Shown: in pieces, positions 10,938 through 20,871 of the stretch
Layout: each line of letters begins with the position of its first letter
Numbering within the stretch: position 1 is the first letter of the stretch
Assembly (NCBI GenBank): GCA_032622095.1
Contig: CP136061.1
Span: 89,086,983-89,150,982, forward strand
Origin: Siphonodentalium dalli
Taxonomy: Eukaryota; Mollusca; Scaphopoda; Gadilida; Siphonodentaliidae
Direction: 5' to 3'
DNA length: 64,000 bases
The notes under the pieces: model-generated
What the model was told of the DNA's origin: nothing
The model's input: the letters and a program-made list of their open reading frames with translations, nothing else
Database searches by the model: none
Program-made: the position numbers and the translations under genes

Positions 10938-11191
10938 CAAGCCTTGAAATAGGGTGTCTGTCATTTGCAGAATGAGGTCCCCAGAGGGTGAATTTAGTGA
11001 TGCTACCCCGCATAGCGGGCTAGCATCACCAAATTCACCCTCTGGGAACCTCATTCTGCTGAGGTGTAAGCAGAATGAGGTCCCCAGAGGGTGAATTTGG
11101 TGATGCTAGCCCGCTATGCAGGGTAGCATCACTAAATTCACCCTCTGGGGACCTCATTCTGTAAATGACAGACACCCTATTTCAAGACTTG
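10938..11191. mobile_element. hAT-like palindromic MITE, CAAGCCTTGAAATAGGG family (copy 2)
   Basis: Same doubled palindromic structure as 5023-5277. It starts CAAGCCTTGAAATAGGG, ends CCCTATTTCAAGACTTG and carries four AATGAGGTCC/GGACCTCATT arms. The flanking octamers GTTCTGTG and GTTAGGTG match at 6 of 8 bases. It lies 63 bp upstream (in gene sense) of COG5 visible exon 18. Confidence 0.75.
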
Positions 11192-11603
11192 GTTAGGTGA
11201 ATGATACCCTGTAGCCACTGGGGGAAATCTCAGTCCATTAACAAACTGAATATCTAATATTTTAATTCAATAGAGTATTTGTCATTAAAAACAAGAATTC
11301 TGATTGGCCAAGAGCGGTTAACTTTAGTTTTCGATTCACGGACATCGGCCTATTCAGCGTGCATCAAATCTGAATGTAGCACGGTAAAATTTCATTGGCG
11401 CAGAACGGAGTAGCGAAACGAGCCTACCCGCCCCACAGGCAATTGTTACGGAGCAGTGTTCCGAGTAATGCAATGAACAAACCCAACGATTTGTGCACGG
11501 TGACAACGGCAAAATGAAAGTCTAGATTCATGTCATGAAAATGACTAAATGATATTTTTTATACAGTTTTTTTTGCAAATTCCTTGCTAGATTGAATTAC
11601 AAT

Positions 11604-11730
11604 GGAGATAAACGTACCCTGTTTCGTTGTAAATTCTGCGATTCGAGCATGAAAACAAGCCGGCTCATTCACAAACTGTTTTCATGCTCAAATCCCCGAA
11701 TGTACAATTCGACAGGGTACGTTTATCTCC
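11604..11730. repeat. 127-bp imperfect inverted repeat
   Basis: The left arm GGAGATAAACGTACCCTGT and the right arm ACAGGGTACGTTTATCTCC pair, with further pairing between GAGCATGAAAACA and TGTTTTCATGCTC near the centre. Intronic. I see no gene in the rest of 11240-12210. Confidence 0.75.
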
Positions 11731-12214
11731 TAAGTATTTAGTAAATCAGTTGATAATTTAAGCCAAGTTCGGAATGTCTACGAAAATATAAGTAGATAAA
11801 ATCAAGGAATAGTAAATGTGTTATGTAGATTAAATCAAGGAATAGTAAAACTGTTTTATTTTTAACAATTTGGAGGGTAAAGTAATGTAAGGTGTTGTCA
11901 TTTGGCACTGCATCATTCATATTGTATAGGTACTGTAAATTTTCGCAGGTAAAATAAGCGTACTGACAATTTTTCGTATTGCCACCAACAATAGTAGAGG
12001 AAATTGTTAAAATTCACAAATTATTTCTATGTCCGACTTCACTACATTCATGACAACATGTTTACCATAAAATATTCCTGATCATATTTCAGTGGCTAAC
12101 AACATCTGAACATCGTCTGTATAATCATAAATCAGAACCAATCAGAAAAGTGTTATTTGAGAACATAATCGCAATGTAACTAGGCAGAATCAACCACGTG
12201 ACTTAGCGATGTCC

Positions 12215-12336
12215 GCAGAATGAGGTCCCCAGAGGGTGAATTTAGTGCGTCTAGCCCGCTGTGTGTGGTAGCGTCACCAAATTCACCCTCTGGGGACCTC
12301 ATTCTGCAATTGACAGACACACTATTTCAAGGCTTG
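12215..12336. mobile_element. Left-truncated CAAGCCTTG-family MITE
   Basis: It opens directly at CAGAATGAGGTCCCCAGAGG and continues through the palindrome to GACAGACACACTATTTCAAGGCTTG, so the outermost part of the left arm is lost. The SINE target duplication starts 6 bp beyond its right end. Confidence 0.65.
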
Positions 12337-12351
12337 GATTAATTATTTATT

Positions 12352-12635
12352 GATTGATTGATTGGGTTTAATGTCGCATTCAATAACTAAGGCTATATCA
12401 CGCCATTGCCAGTTTTAGTGATGGAGGAAATCCACACATTTACGGCTAATTTAACAGTGATCTCAATGGCTGATAAACTCATTGACCATGTGTGGCAAAC
12501 CACCAACCATCGGATAAACGATTTCAAGTTACCAAGTCCATCATGGAAACATGTGGATTTGAACCCTCATCGCTAGCGCTAGAGGTCGAGATGGCTTGGA
12601 GTTGTATCCCTAACCGACTGAGCCACTGAGGCCCC
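12352..12635 (-). mobile_element. tRNA-derived SINE with (ATCA)n tail
   Basis: On the minus strand the element starts GGGGCCTCAGTGGCTCAGTCGG, containing a Pol III A box (TGGCTCAGTCGG). A B box GGGTTCAAATCC lies about 55 bases on. A central domain follows, then GCGACATTAAACCCAATC and an ATCA-repeat tail. AATTATT flanks both sides (12344-12350 and 12641-12647), a fair target duplication. A and B boxes, a simple tail and a short direct repeat together make a tRNA-type SINE. The tail style is common in mollusc genomes. Confidence 0.85.
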
Positions 12636-12661
12636 TAATGAATTATTGAGATGTGCTTTAA

Positions 12662-12756
12662 CCCTTTGAGTGCCAGGTCCGATTTGTGTATCGACCCATA
12701 TACCCTGTGCCAATGCATTCTCTTATATATGAGATCGGCCCCTGGCACTAAAAGGG
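12662..12756. mobile_element. 95-bp TTAA-flanked mini-MITE
   Basis: The ends CCCTTTGAGTGCCAGGTCCG and GGCCCCTGGCACTAAAAGGG are bounded by TTAA (12658-12661 and 12757-12760). Its ends belong to the CCCTTTCAGTGCC family, but its centre is half of the AATGCATTCTCTTATATATG cassette, which the copy at 5481 lacks. It is therefore a chimera of the two families. Confidence 0.75.
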
Positions 12757-12831
12757 TTAACAATCAAGGCATGAAAAATATGGTCGATCAGTCAATGTTG
12801 AGAATCTAGCACATTTTTATGTTGATCTTAC

Positions 12832-12960
12832 CTTTCTAGTATGAAGTCTTTGCATGCGATCTGTGATAGGTAATCTGACTGACATCTGGAGATGAAGTCC
12901 CTCAACTCTCTCATATAAAGTGAACATTGGGCTTCTGTTTTACCATCTGCTGAGGCTGGA
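12832..12960 (-). CDS. COG5: COG5 visible exon 17, with triplicated 3' splice site upstream
   Basis: With the acceptor TTGTTTTCAG at 12961, the exon reads PASADGKTEAQCSLYMRELR, then DFISRCQSDYLSQIACKDFI. This matches the COG5 segment CSLYMKEL...SDY. Phases are 2 in and 2 out (1 nt + 42 codons + 2 nt). Two further copies of acceptor plus exon head lie upstream, with exon-side ends at 13041 and 13126. Using the middle one adds 27 codons in frame; using the outer one shifts the frame to an early stop. The proximal acceptor gives the family's normal length. Confidence 0.92.
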
Positions 12961-13150
12961 CTGAAAACAAACCGGGCATTCAAATAATAACTCATATAAA
13001 GTGAACATTGGGCTTCTGTTTTACCATCAGCTGGGGCCGGACTGAAAAGAAACCGGGCATTCAAATAATAACTCTCTCATATAAAGTGAACATTGGGCTT
13101 CTGTTTTACCGTCAGCTGGGGCCGGACTGAAAGATAGCAAAACATTCAAA
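12961..13150 (-). repeat. Tandem duplicates of the intron end plus start of COG5 exon 17
   Basis: Units of 81 and 85 bp repeat the sequence from the branch/polypyrimidine side (GCCCGGTTTCTTTTCAG) through codons for GKTEAQCSLYM. The duplicates are very similar to the real exon head, so the event appears recent or the copies are maintained. The outer copy has GAGAG where the middle copy has GAG, a 4-bp difference that puts it out of frame. Confidence 0.88.
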
Positions 13151-13465
13151 TAAAAACCCCCTCATGTAGCAGAATATTGACCCATATCAAACATGGAATA
13201 TGGCTATTGTCAAGATTCATTACAGAGTATCACAGCTTGAAGCGCAACAACTACAGTGTCGAGATGTTTAAAGCTTGTGTATTTTAATCAAAGGAATCCA
13301 GGAGCTTACCAAGCAAAATGCATTCATTCTTTTATATTGTCCAGACTTGTGTTGCGTATTCTCATGTCGTGTTTTTCAGAGACCTAATCTGTCACAACAA
13401 CCATTTGCAATTGATTGATTAAACTTCCAGTGATCTAGAAATCAATTCTGATATACAGTATGTAC

Positions 13466-13569
13466 CTTGAGAAGTCTTCCTGATGAAGAGTAAGAACGAT
13501 GGCTTCTAGTGCATCTGAGATCGATTCCAGTAGCGGGTTGACGGCATTGCCCATTAATATCACTATACT
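13466..13569 (-). CDS. COG5: COG5 visible exon 16
   Basis: Acceptor TATTTTGCAG, donor AAG|GTACAT. Reads [20 protein letters not shown], then [14 protein letters not shown], matching the COG5 stretch ending in HQEDFSG. Phase 0 in, 34 codons plus 2 nt out. Confidence 0.95.
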
Positions 13570-13716
13570 CTGCAAAATATAAAAATACAACAATCATAAT
13601 AGTCCAGTGCATTTATGGTTTTACCTGGAACTGATTGCAACACAATGTTTTTTTTTTCAGGAATAAATTAAATCAAGAAAAGGGAAATTTGTGAACTATG
13701 TAAAACAATATTGTGA

Positions 13717-13810
13717 ATAATGCCTCCAGATGGTGAATTTAGTGATTAGTGATGCTAGCCCGATGTGTGGGGTAGCTTCACTAAATTCACCCTCTGGGGA
13801 CCTCATTCTA
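13717..13810. mobile_element. Truncated CAAGCCTTG-family MITE core
   Basis: Degenerate AATGCCTCCAGATGGTGAAT...AATTCACCCTCTGGGGACC palindrome without the outer ends. Intronic in COG5. The open frames over 13900-14660 on both strands show no domain and no splice context, and I leave them out. Confidence 0.6.
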
Positions 13811-14707
13811 TTTTGAGGCCTGAACTTGATATACAGCAACCAATAAGATTCCACTGGATTGAACTGAATATATATCTCTGATTTGACATCTATTCGGTTT
13901 AGGGGCCCAGTTGATTCACAGAACAATCAACCATGGCGGAAAATGTGATGCAGATGTGACCATTGGCTAAATTCTGTACCACCTCGGGAGGAGGTACAGA
14001 ACTATGACAAGACTTCATTAGCTGATTTCCAAGATGGCCACGCCCATTAAAATTATGTTTCAATAAGCGATTAGAAATAGGTTTTCGATAATAAGAAAAA
14101 TTATTGTTCTCAGTTGACATCGTGGAATCAACAAATTGGTTACAAATATTATAAGAAACATTACATGCATAATTGAAGTGAATTTCAACCATCAATGTAG
14201 CGATTGTGATGTGAATAAAGTTAAAAAATAAGGTCGAAGAAATTACGCTTCAGGGAAAGTTTACCCTATTATGTGGCCATCTTGGGACAAAATTCAACCA
14301 AATTTATTTATTTGTGTTCATCACCAATATAATGAATGATATTTAATGTCGTCAATAAAATGTTTACGTTGATTTTATTTTGCAAAATCCACTTTTAAAA
14401 CCAGGAAGTGGATTTCATTGGGTGGTATTTTTGGACAAGCTGAAATCGTGCAGTTTTGGTTGATACACCAGGACAGTACCTTAACAGAATTGTGCTGTGT
14501 CAACAATGAATCAACCGGGCCCAAGGCCCTTGAATACTGTAACCCTTCGGTAGTCCTTGTGTCACAAATTAATTTTATATATCTACCTACCGTTATTTGC
14601 ATATCCTATACAATATTGCCCAATTCAAAATATATAATAAATAGATCATCAATTCTTTTGTAAGCAGAGTTAGTCATAAGACATAAATACTAATTCAATA
14701 AACTCAC

Positions 14708-14770
14708 CTCGAGTGATTGCTGTATACTTGACAACGCTTCAGGTGGGAAATTTGTTAATGAAGACAGCAC
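14708..14770 (-). CDS. COG5: COG5 visible exon 15
   Basis: A short 21-codon exon between TTGTTTTCAG and GTGAGT, reading VLSSLTNFPPEALSSIQQSL plus E, phase 0 on both sides. Conservation here is weak, but phase, strong splice sites and position between exons 14 and 16 support it. Because it is a multiple of three, it could be skipped without shifting the frame. Confidence 0.78.
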
Positions 14771-14970
14771 CTGAAAACAAATTGCTTAATATTTTATTGA
14801 TGGATGAACACAATAACCCTTTTGTGTAATTTTTGGGCATGCACATTATCATTTTGCTGTGTACAATGATAGAAACTAGTGAGCTGTGAATAAAGTGAGT
14901 TTATAACTGATTTCGATAGAGCTCTAAATAATATTAGGTTGTAAGTGGTATATCAAGAGTATTCACCTAC

Positions 14971-15081
14971 CTTTGATATTGCAATATGGAGATGATAAAG
15001 ACTGTTGACGACTGCAGCATTCTGAGACTGACCTGTGGACGGAGGACCAATCACCTGACTACCATCACCATCACTGATTAG
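14971..15081 (-). CDS. COG5: COG5 visible exon 14
   Basis: Acceptor ATATTTTTCAG, donor GTAGGT. Reads [20 protein letters not shown], then [17 protein letters not shown], matching COG5 SQVIGPLTEGQxxNxAVVNSLYKLH. 37 codons, phase 0 in and out. Confidence 0.95.
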
Positions 15082-15119
15082 CTGAAAAATATATTAGTTC
15101 TTTTAGGAATGAGGATATT

Positions 15120-15434
15120 TATATTTATCACATGATTAGCACTATTTTCCGATGTAATATTCGAGCATAATAGACACGTGTAATATCGTCGCGTGCAATG
15201 ACGTCACGCTGCCCTTTGGGACAATGATCGCTGGCTGCAGTTAATTGTTGTTTTCGATAAAATTTTAGCGATTATATGATCATGTCATAAAAAGTATCTC
15301 AAACTCGTTCTATTTTATATGTAATTTATCAACCTCGTCCACTAAATTCTATTTGAGCCTCGGTAAACCTCGGCTCAAATCGAATTTAGTGAACTCGGTT
15401 GATAAATTCCGTATAAAATAGTAACTCGTTTGAG
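15120..15434. repeat. Dispersed repeat with palindromic end, shared with 48331-48625
   Basis: The segment 15298-15434 is a palindrome (CTCAAACTCGTTCTATTTTA ... TAAAATAGTAACTCGTTTGAG) with a CCTCGGTAAACCTCGG centre. Both it and the flanking 15120-15297 recur in inverse orientation at 48331-48625. This marks one mobile element family of about 315 bp whose class I cannot name. Confidence 0.7.
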
Positions 15435-15677
15435 ATCCTCTATATCTCAACTAGTCCCAACATGAATATTGCGGATGGGGGTAAACTGTATTACATGTGT
15501 TGGTACAAAGTACCAGTTACTATTTTGCCGGTTTCATGTTCTCTGAAGATGACACCAGGTTGGACTCCTTCTGCACTTTCATCTGCTTATTGTTCATGAA
15601 CACCCCTCCAGCTGAATAATAAACCATTCCATTGCATACTTTTATAACAGAGTGGGAGAATCCATTTAGTATATAAA

Positions 15678-15907
15678 GGGTTAGTCTACCTCAGTGTAAC
15701 CTGTGGTAAGCAGTGCAGGCGTGGGTTAGTCTACCTCAGTGTAACCTGTGGTAAGCAGTGCAGGCGTGGGTTAGTCTACCTCAGTGTAACCTGTGGTAAG
15801 CAGTGCAGGCGTGGGTTAGTCTACCTCAGTGTAACCTGTGGTAAGCAGTGCAGGCGTGGGTTAGTCTACCTCAGTGTAACCTGTGGTAAGCAGTGCAGGC
15901 GTGGGTA
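15678..15907. repeat. 45-bp tandem repeat, five identical copies
   Basis: Unit GGGTTAGTCTACCTCAGTGT + AACCTGTGGTAAGCAGTGCA + GGCGT, repeated five times with no visible difference between copies, then GGGTA. It lies in the COG5 intron between visible exons 13 and 14. Perfect identity suggests recent expansion, so the copy number is probably polymorphic. Confidence 0.95.
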
Positions 15908-15908
15908 T

Positions 15909-16276
15909 AGTCTTGAAGACATATTATAGACTTGTTGGGGGTGTGTGAAATTGATAAGTTAGTACTCAGGTGCAATGCCAACATGGGGAATGTAGCATTC
16001 AACTAACATCGCTGAAAATTCAAAGAAATCGACAATACGTACTACGCTCAATTGTAAATATTCATATCTCCAATCGGGATGCAAATATCGGCGATGAACT
16101 AACACAAATTATTTTGCCATCGAGAGTCATTGCATTTAATTAATATATAATTATGACCGCGTGTGTTGTCAATTGGATTAATATTCCTAAAAAATAACTA
16201 CTTTGAGCTGCTTTGAGCATGATTATTCTCAATTTCTATGTGTTCACCCTACCGGTGTGTTTCAAATCACTTTAAA
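15909..16276. mobile_element. Dispersed repeat, copy 1 of three (also 25271-25649 and 52326-52702)
   Basis: It starts GAAGACATATTATAGACTTG and ends CGGTGTGTTTCAAATCACTTTAAAT, with the internal landmarks ATAAGTTAGTA, CCAACATGG, ACTAACATCGC and CTCAATTGTAAATATT. All three copies share this order. The copy at 52326 is bounded by TTAA on both sides, so TTAA insertion is likely. No coding sequence. Confidence 0.65.
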
Positions 16277-16312
16277 TATGTTATCAGTGTAACTGATAAA
16301 AATACAGCATAC

Positions 16313-16412
16313 CATTTGTTCACTTTTCACACAGAAGAACTTGACAGTTTTTGCCACATTCTTTGAAACGGTGATGCACAGTCTCTTGTCCACCACAGCC
16401 ACATTTAATTCA
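16313..16412 (-). CDS. COG5: COG5 visible exon 13
   Basis: Acceptor CTTCCTTTTCAG, donor ATG|GTATGC. Reads [20 protein letters not shown], then [13 protein letters not shown], matching COG5 SELNVAAVD...[11 protein letters not shown]...VKSEQ. 1 nt + 33 codons, phase 2 in and 0 out. Confidence 0.95.
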
Positions 16413-16506
16413 CTGAAAAGGAAGAAGTTTAATAGGATAAATGATTTTTTTCCAAAAGTTCAAATGTCATCCTTTTGACTAGGATTTTTGGACGACTTTA
16501 CATTAA

Positions 16507-16748
16507 CCCTTTTTTAATGAGAGCTGCATTAAATATCCTGTGCCAGTGCATTCTTTTATATATGTGAGTCTACAATAGGGAGTCCCCACATAAAAAAGAG
16601 AATCACTGCTTATAAGGTAAAGGTAAATATTGTCAGGCAATGTATTCTCTTATTTATGCAAGGCTTTCTATGGGAGACTCACATATATAAGAGAATGCAT
16701 TTGTACAGGTTTTTCAAAAAAATTCAGGAATCTCCAGTCATGGAAGGG
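16507..16748. mobile_element. Degenerate TTAA-flanked CCCTTTCATGAC-family MITE
   Basis: Begins CCCTTTTTTAATGAGAGCTG, ends TCCAGTCATGGAAGGG, with TTAA on both sides (16503-16506 and 16749-16752). The internal cassettes are decayed (CAGTGCATTCTTTTATATATG and others). Confidence 0.7.
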
Positions 16749-17211
16749 TTAACATAGAAATAACCAAGAGTTTGACTAAATTACTGATCCGGGGTGCGGG
16801 TTGGGTTCGAGTTTGGAGTCCGCCCGAAGGTTTTCACATGTGTAATGACACCTTGTTTATTAATTTTGGGTCAATATATCACGCCATTAATAAAGAGCGT
16901 TTAATTTATTAGTTTCTTTTTACACGGAAATATGATAAAGATCGGTTAATCCAAGGTAGTCTAGACGTATATTCTATGCTTTTGTTACTCTTATCCTGAC
17001 ATTTTGTAAACTGCCGCAATGTAGACTCTGGACATCATTAGTGAAGTTTCCACTACCGAAGTCCAAGACAGGGATGCCTCTATACTGTGGGGCCGGGATG
17101 CGAGCATCCACCTGCTCATATATTATGGGTATCACAAAACAAATGCGAAATCAGTTTACCCTAATATTGATGATCCAAATAAGTAAATAACGATTATAAC
17201 ATTAATCTGAC

Positions 17212-17373
17212 CTTGACATTGTTTTGACAATGCTTTCAATCTCGTCTGATGTTGGCGTATTCGTCGAGCTCCCAGAGAACACTAGATTTACTGGGTCAAA
17301 GAGGCGTGACAGGGATTTTGATAGGTAAGCATTCTCAAATGATGTCAGTGTGTCCCTCAATGTCTTCTCAGGC
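17212..17373 (-). CDS. COG5: COG5 visible exon 12
   Basis: Acceptor CCATTGCAG, donor AAG|GTCAGA. Reads [20 protein letters not shown], then [20 protein letters not shown] and [13 protein letters not shown]. The [18 protein letters not shown] block is diagnostic for COG5. 1 + 53 codons + 2 nt, fitting both neighbours. Confidence 0.97.
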
Positions 17374-17719
17374 CTGCAATGGAAAGATTAGAAAAGAAAT
17401 TGAAGTGGGTCAGCACAAAAATTAACTTCTACATAAAATATTCGGTAGTGAGATGTTATCCTTTAGGAAATGTTCAGATAATAAATTCAACAAACAACCA
17501 TATGGCATTTCTTGAACTTAGTATCTGAACATTTCTTACCAATGAATATGAATCCTTTTGGGTATGTGTTATCTTTTCATCTGTAGTCTGTTTTATTACC
17601 TGAACACCTCTCTAAATGAATAATAGACCATTCCAAGGTATAATTTTATAACTGAATGGGAATATCCATTTAGTATATAAAGGGTTAAGATAATCAGCGT
17701 GTTCTGTCTATTTACTCAC

Positions 17720-17915
17720 TCATATGTTGACTTCTTACTACTTGGGGTTGGGCTGAAAAGGTCGTCATCCACCACTTCATGATCGATGAACTCTGTTGAT
17801 GCAAAATTCCCACTCGACGCAGCACTGAACTGCTGTAGACGCCTCCAAAGATCATTGTATAGTCGCAGTAGTTTGGGGTATTCCCCTTCGAATGCCTGTT
17901 TTAGGAATGTCGCAT
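17720..17915 (-). CDS. COG5: COG5 visible exon 11
   Basis: Acceptor CCTTTTCAG, donor GTGAGT. Reads ATFLKQAFEGEYPKLLRLYN, then DLWRRLQQFSAASSGNFAST and an acidic, Ser-rich segment ending SPTPSSKKSTY. FLKQAFEGEYPKLLRLYNDLW is nearly invariant in animal COG5. The acidic linker after it varies between animals. 2 nt + 64 codons + 2 nt. The overlapping forward frame is a shadow. Confidence 0.97.
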
Positions 17916-18023
17916 CTGAAAAGGGGACAACGAATTTTAACCATTTTCGAATATTATACAAGATGACTTAATTACTTTCAGATGGACATACATAAACCTA
18001 AGTGTGAGACATTCTTTTATTAA

Positions 18024-18130
18024 CTCTATCATGACGGGAGATGTGCTGGTGCAACATTAAAGATCCTGCCCCAGTGCATTATCTTATATGTGCGAGGCTC
18101 CCTATGCATGTATAAGAGAAAACACTGGCT
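18024..18130. mobile_element. Truncated CCCTTTCATGAC-type MITE left arm
   Basis: TTAACTCTATCATGACGGG, TGCAACATTAAAGATCCTG and a damaged cassette (AGTGCATTATCTTATATGTGCG) show the left part of the family. The right arm ends abruptly after AAAACACTGGCTTACA. Confidence 0.55.
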
Positions 18131-18290
18131 TACAACTATACAACTGGTAATTTAACTCTAAATGTATTTACCATTTACCACTATTGATAACATATGCCAT
18201 ATCTTCATTAAAAATGTCACCCAATGTTTTCTTTATAATACTTTCACTGACGGCCTTATTGATATGATCATCAATCATGTTGAATTGGGA

Positions 18291-18752
18291 TAGCATCACC
18301 AAATTCACCCTCTGGGACCTCATTCTGTTTAGGCCTCATCTTCTGGGAAGTATCTATAGTCCCAAATTAACATTGTTTTATTTACTTTTTCCTTTCTGTT
18401 CAATTCTTTTTAAGTTTAGTTTATCTATATCTCCAAATTGGCAAGACGACACAATGCATAATCTGGGTGCCCAATGGGGGTTATGGTAGCATCACCAAAT
18501 TCACCCTCTGGGACCTCATTCTGTTTAGGCCTCATCTTCTGGGAAGTATCTATAGTCCCAAATTAACATTGTTTTATTTACTTTTTCCTTTCTGTTCAAT
18601 TTCTTTTTAAGTTTAGTTTATCTATATCTCCAAATTGGCAAGACGACACAATCCATAATCTGGGTGCCCAATGGGGGTTATGGTAGCATCACTAAATTCA
18701 CCCTCTGGGGACCTCATTCTGCATATGTCAGACACACGATATCCAGACTTAT
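18291..18752. repeat. 196-bp tandem duplication of a CAAGCCTTG-family arm, plus third partial
   Basis: The block from TAGCATCACCAAATTCACCC through GGGTGCCCAATGGGGGTTATGG occurs at 18291 and 18487, almost identical, and begins again at 18684. It contains the MITE palindrome arm plus flanking internal sequence (TTAGTTTATCTATATCTCC, GCCCAATGGGGGTTATGG) that also appears next to other copies (19500-19640, 34560-34720, 51270-51430). That flank is probably the interior of a longer family member. Confidence 0.75.
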
Positions 18753-18808
18753 TTATTTTATAACAAGTTTTGGCTCAAATGCAGAAGTGAAGGATAAGGT
18801 AATCTTAA

Positions 18809-19199
18809 CCCTTTACCCAACAAACCGGCCAAAACCGGCCAAATAAAGCTGCAACAGCCTAAATTATCTTGGGTCTGTCTCAATAGAACCATACAAATAT
18901 GGATATCATTGGAACCGGCTCCTTGACCACATTGTGATAGTTACAGTTAGCCCTGTGCCAATGCATTCTCTTATATATGCGAGTCGACCATAGGTCGCCT
19001 CGCATATATAAGAGAATGCATTGGCCTAAAAAAAATCTTTTTTTAACACTTTTTACCATTTTTTCTTACATTCTTTAACAATTTTATAATTTTTAATGTG
19101 TTAAGCCAATGCATTCTCTTATATATGCGAGGCGACCTATGGTCGACTCGCATATATAAGAGAATGCATTGGCACAGGGCCCTTCTGTTGGGTAAAGGG
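18809..19199. mobile_element. piggyBac-like MITE, CCCTTTACCCAAC family (copy 2)
   Basis: Ends CCCTTTACCCAACAAACC and CTGTTGGGTAAAGGG, flanked by TTAA on the left (18805-18808) and TTAG on the right (19200-19203), a single target change. It is inverted relative to the copy at 3834, with the same two cassettes and AT-rich spacer. Confidence 0.85.
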
Positions 19200-19231
19200 T
19201 TAGCAAACAACTTAATGTAAAGCTTTATAAT

Positions 19232-19772
19232 ATAAGCCTGAGTTTAGTGTGTCTATCAATTGCAGAATGAGGTCCCCAGAGGGTGAATTTAGTGACACTA
19301 TCCCGAATAGTTGCTATCAACAAATTCACCCTCTGGGGACCTCATTCTGCTTGACCTCATCTACAAATTCACCCTCTGGGGACCTCATTCTGCTTGACCT
19401 CATCTACAAATTCACCCTCTGGGGACCTCATTCTGCATGGCATCATCACTATGGGAGACATAAGACTCAGATTGAAGTTCCCAAATGGTGAATAGTGTGA
19501 TGTATACCCTTTGGAAACCTTGATTATGCAATGTGTCGTCTGCCAATTTGGGGATATAGAGAAACTAAAATAAAAAAAAAATAGAATCTATGTGAAAAAA
19601 TTTCTATAGAAATTTGAAGATAAAGAAACTTTCCAGAGGATATAAGGCCTAAGCAGAATGAGGTCCCCAGAGGGTGAATTTAGTGATGCTAGCCCGCTAT
19701 GCGGGATAGCGTCACTAAATTCACCCTCTGGGGACCTCATTCTGCAAATGACAGGCACACTAAACTCAGGCT
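19232..19772. mobile_element. Longer CAAGCCTTG-family hAT-like element
   Basis: The ends AGCCTGAGTTTAGTGTGTCT and CACTAAACTCAGGCTT are inverted. Inside are several AATTCACCCTCTGGGGACC arms: three nearly tandem copies at 19320-19435 and a full palindrome at 19650-19745. The joining sequence includes TTCTATAGAAATTTGAAGATA. TTAATATA-like sequence borders the right end, but a clean target duplication is not visible. The right end abuts the donor region of COG5 exon 10. Confidence 0.65.
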
Positions 19773-19789
19773 TCTTAATATAACCTTAC

Positions 19790-19877
19790 GTTCTGCAGCA
19801 TGTGTGAATTCTTGTGTCAGCAGTTTTGTGATCGCTTCCCAAAATTCCTGCAGAATGTTCGCAGGACCATCCCTTTG
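19790..19877 (-). CDS. COG5: COG5 visible exon 10
   Basis: Acceptor CAATTCCAG, donor C|GTAAGG. Reads QRDGPANILQEFWEAITKLL, then TQEFTHAAE, aligned with COG5 DGQPEIFYTFW...SSQFHMA. Two more residues at the start than in vertebrates. 29 codons + 1 nt. A MITE end lies only 18 bp from the donor. Confidence 0.92.
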
Positions 19878-20717
19878 CTGGAATTGAAAGACAGTTGTTA
19901 CAGATTAAAATAATAAGCCAAAGTACCATGTGTAATGCCAGGTGTGGAAGTAACTGACGACTTTTGAGAAACAAGTTTCTTTTAAAGAAATCTATATAAA
20001 CTAAATAATGGAGAAATGAAAAAAAATTTAAAGAGAGTTTTTTCTCAGAAGAAGTGATTTTAAAGGTGAATTATATCGTTGTAAACATGTATTATATAGT
20101 TACCGGGTATAAAATATAGGACCTGAAATGCTTCTATCGATTAATATTAATTTTATTTCAAATATTTTCTGGTCTAAAAAGGTGTGGTTGTTTAGCTAAC
20201 GAACAATATTGGTTACTGTTAACAGAGACCAGAAATTTTATTGTGTAATTTTGTCACAAATAAAAATTAATTATACTCATTATCGCTTATAACTATGGAA
20301 TAAAACAATACAACCAATCAATCTGGGACCTTTGACGGTCGGTACGTAGCCATAGGAATAGCCTAAAACTCTATATCGCTATATGGTATCACCCGAATGG
20401 TCTGTTCTAAAAATAGACAAATAAACGGTCCCCAATAAAATATTCGAAATAAAATCAATATTAATTGATAGAAGCCTTTCCGGACAGGGGTCTTCAGTTC
20501 ATATTTATTATTTTATACCCACGAACTATTTCAAATTTGTTATTTAAAGAGATAATCCATCTTTAAAGGGCGTTGTAAAAAGTGGGAATAAAAACCTGCC
20601 TGTCGGGTACTTTTTCGGCTAAAAAGTGAATATATAAACCAGTTGCCTGCCCATCTGGGAAAAAAAGTGTCCAAGAAACAGATAATTACCTTTATGTCAT
20701 CTTACATTCATACTGAC

Positions 20718-20795
20718 CTTAGATAATTCGATGATAAAGCAGACGTGGGTAACCGGGTCTCTCTTCTTAACTAATACCTTCTGTAGATGATGTAC
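20718..20795 (-). CDS. COG5: COG5 visible exon 9
   Basis: Acceptor ATTTCTCAG, donor GTCAGT. 26 codons: [20 protein letters not shown], then IIELSK, matching [21 protein letters not shown] of COG5. Phase 0 on both sides. 19975-20700 is AT-rich intron with nothing recognised. Confidence 0.96.
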
Positions 20796-20871
20796 CTGAG
20801 AAATATTAAATATTTAATTTTTATCAATTGAAGATAAAAAACATTTACTATCCAATTGAGGTATTTTTTAA

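Noticed and set aside
10523-10947. Plus-strand frames over the COG5 exon (10523-10810, 10693-10947)
   Set aside because: Antisense shadows of COG5 visible exon 18, which has clear homology and splice sites on the minus strand.
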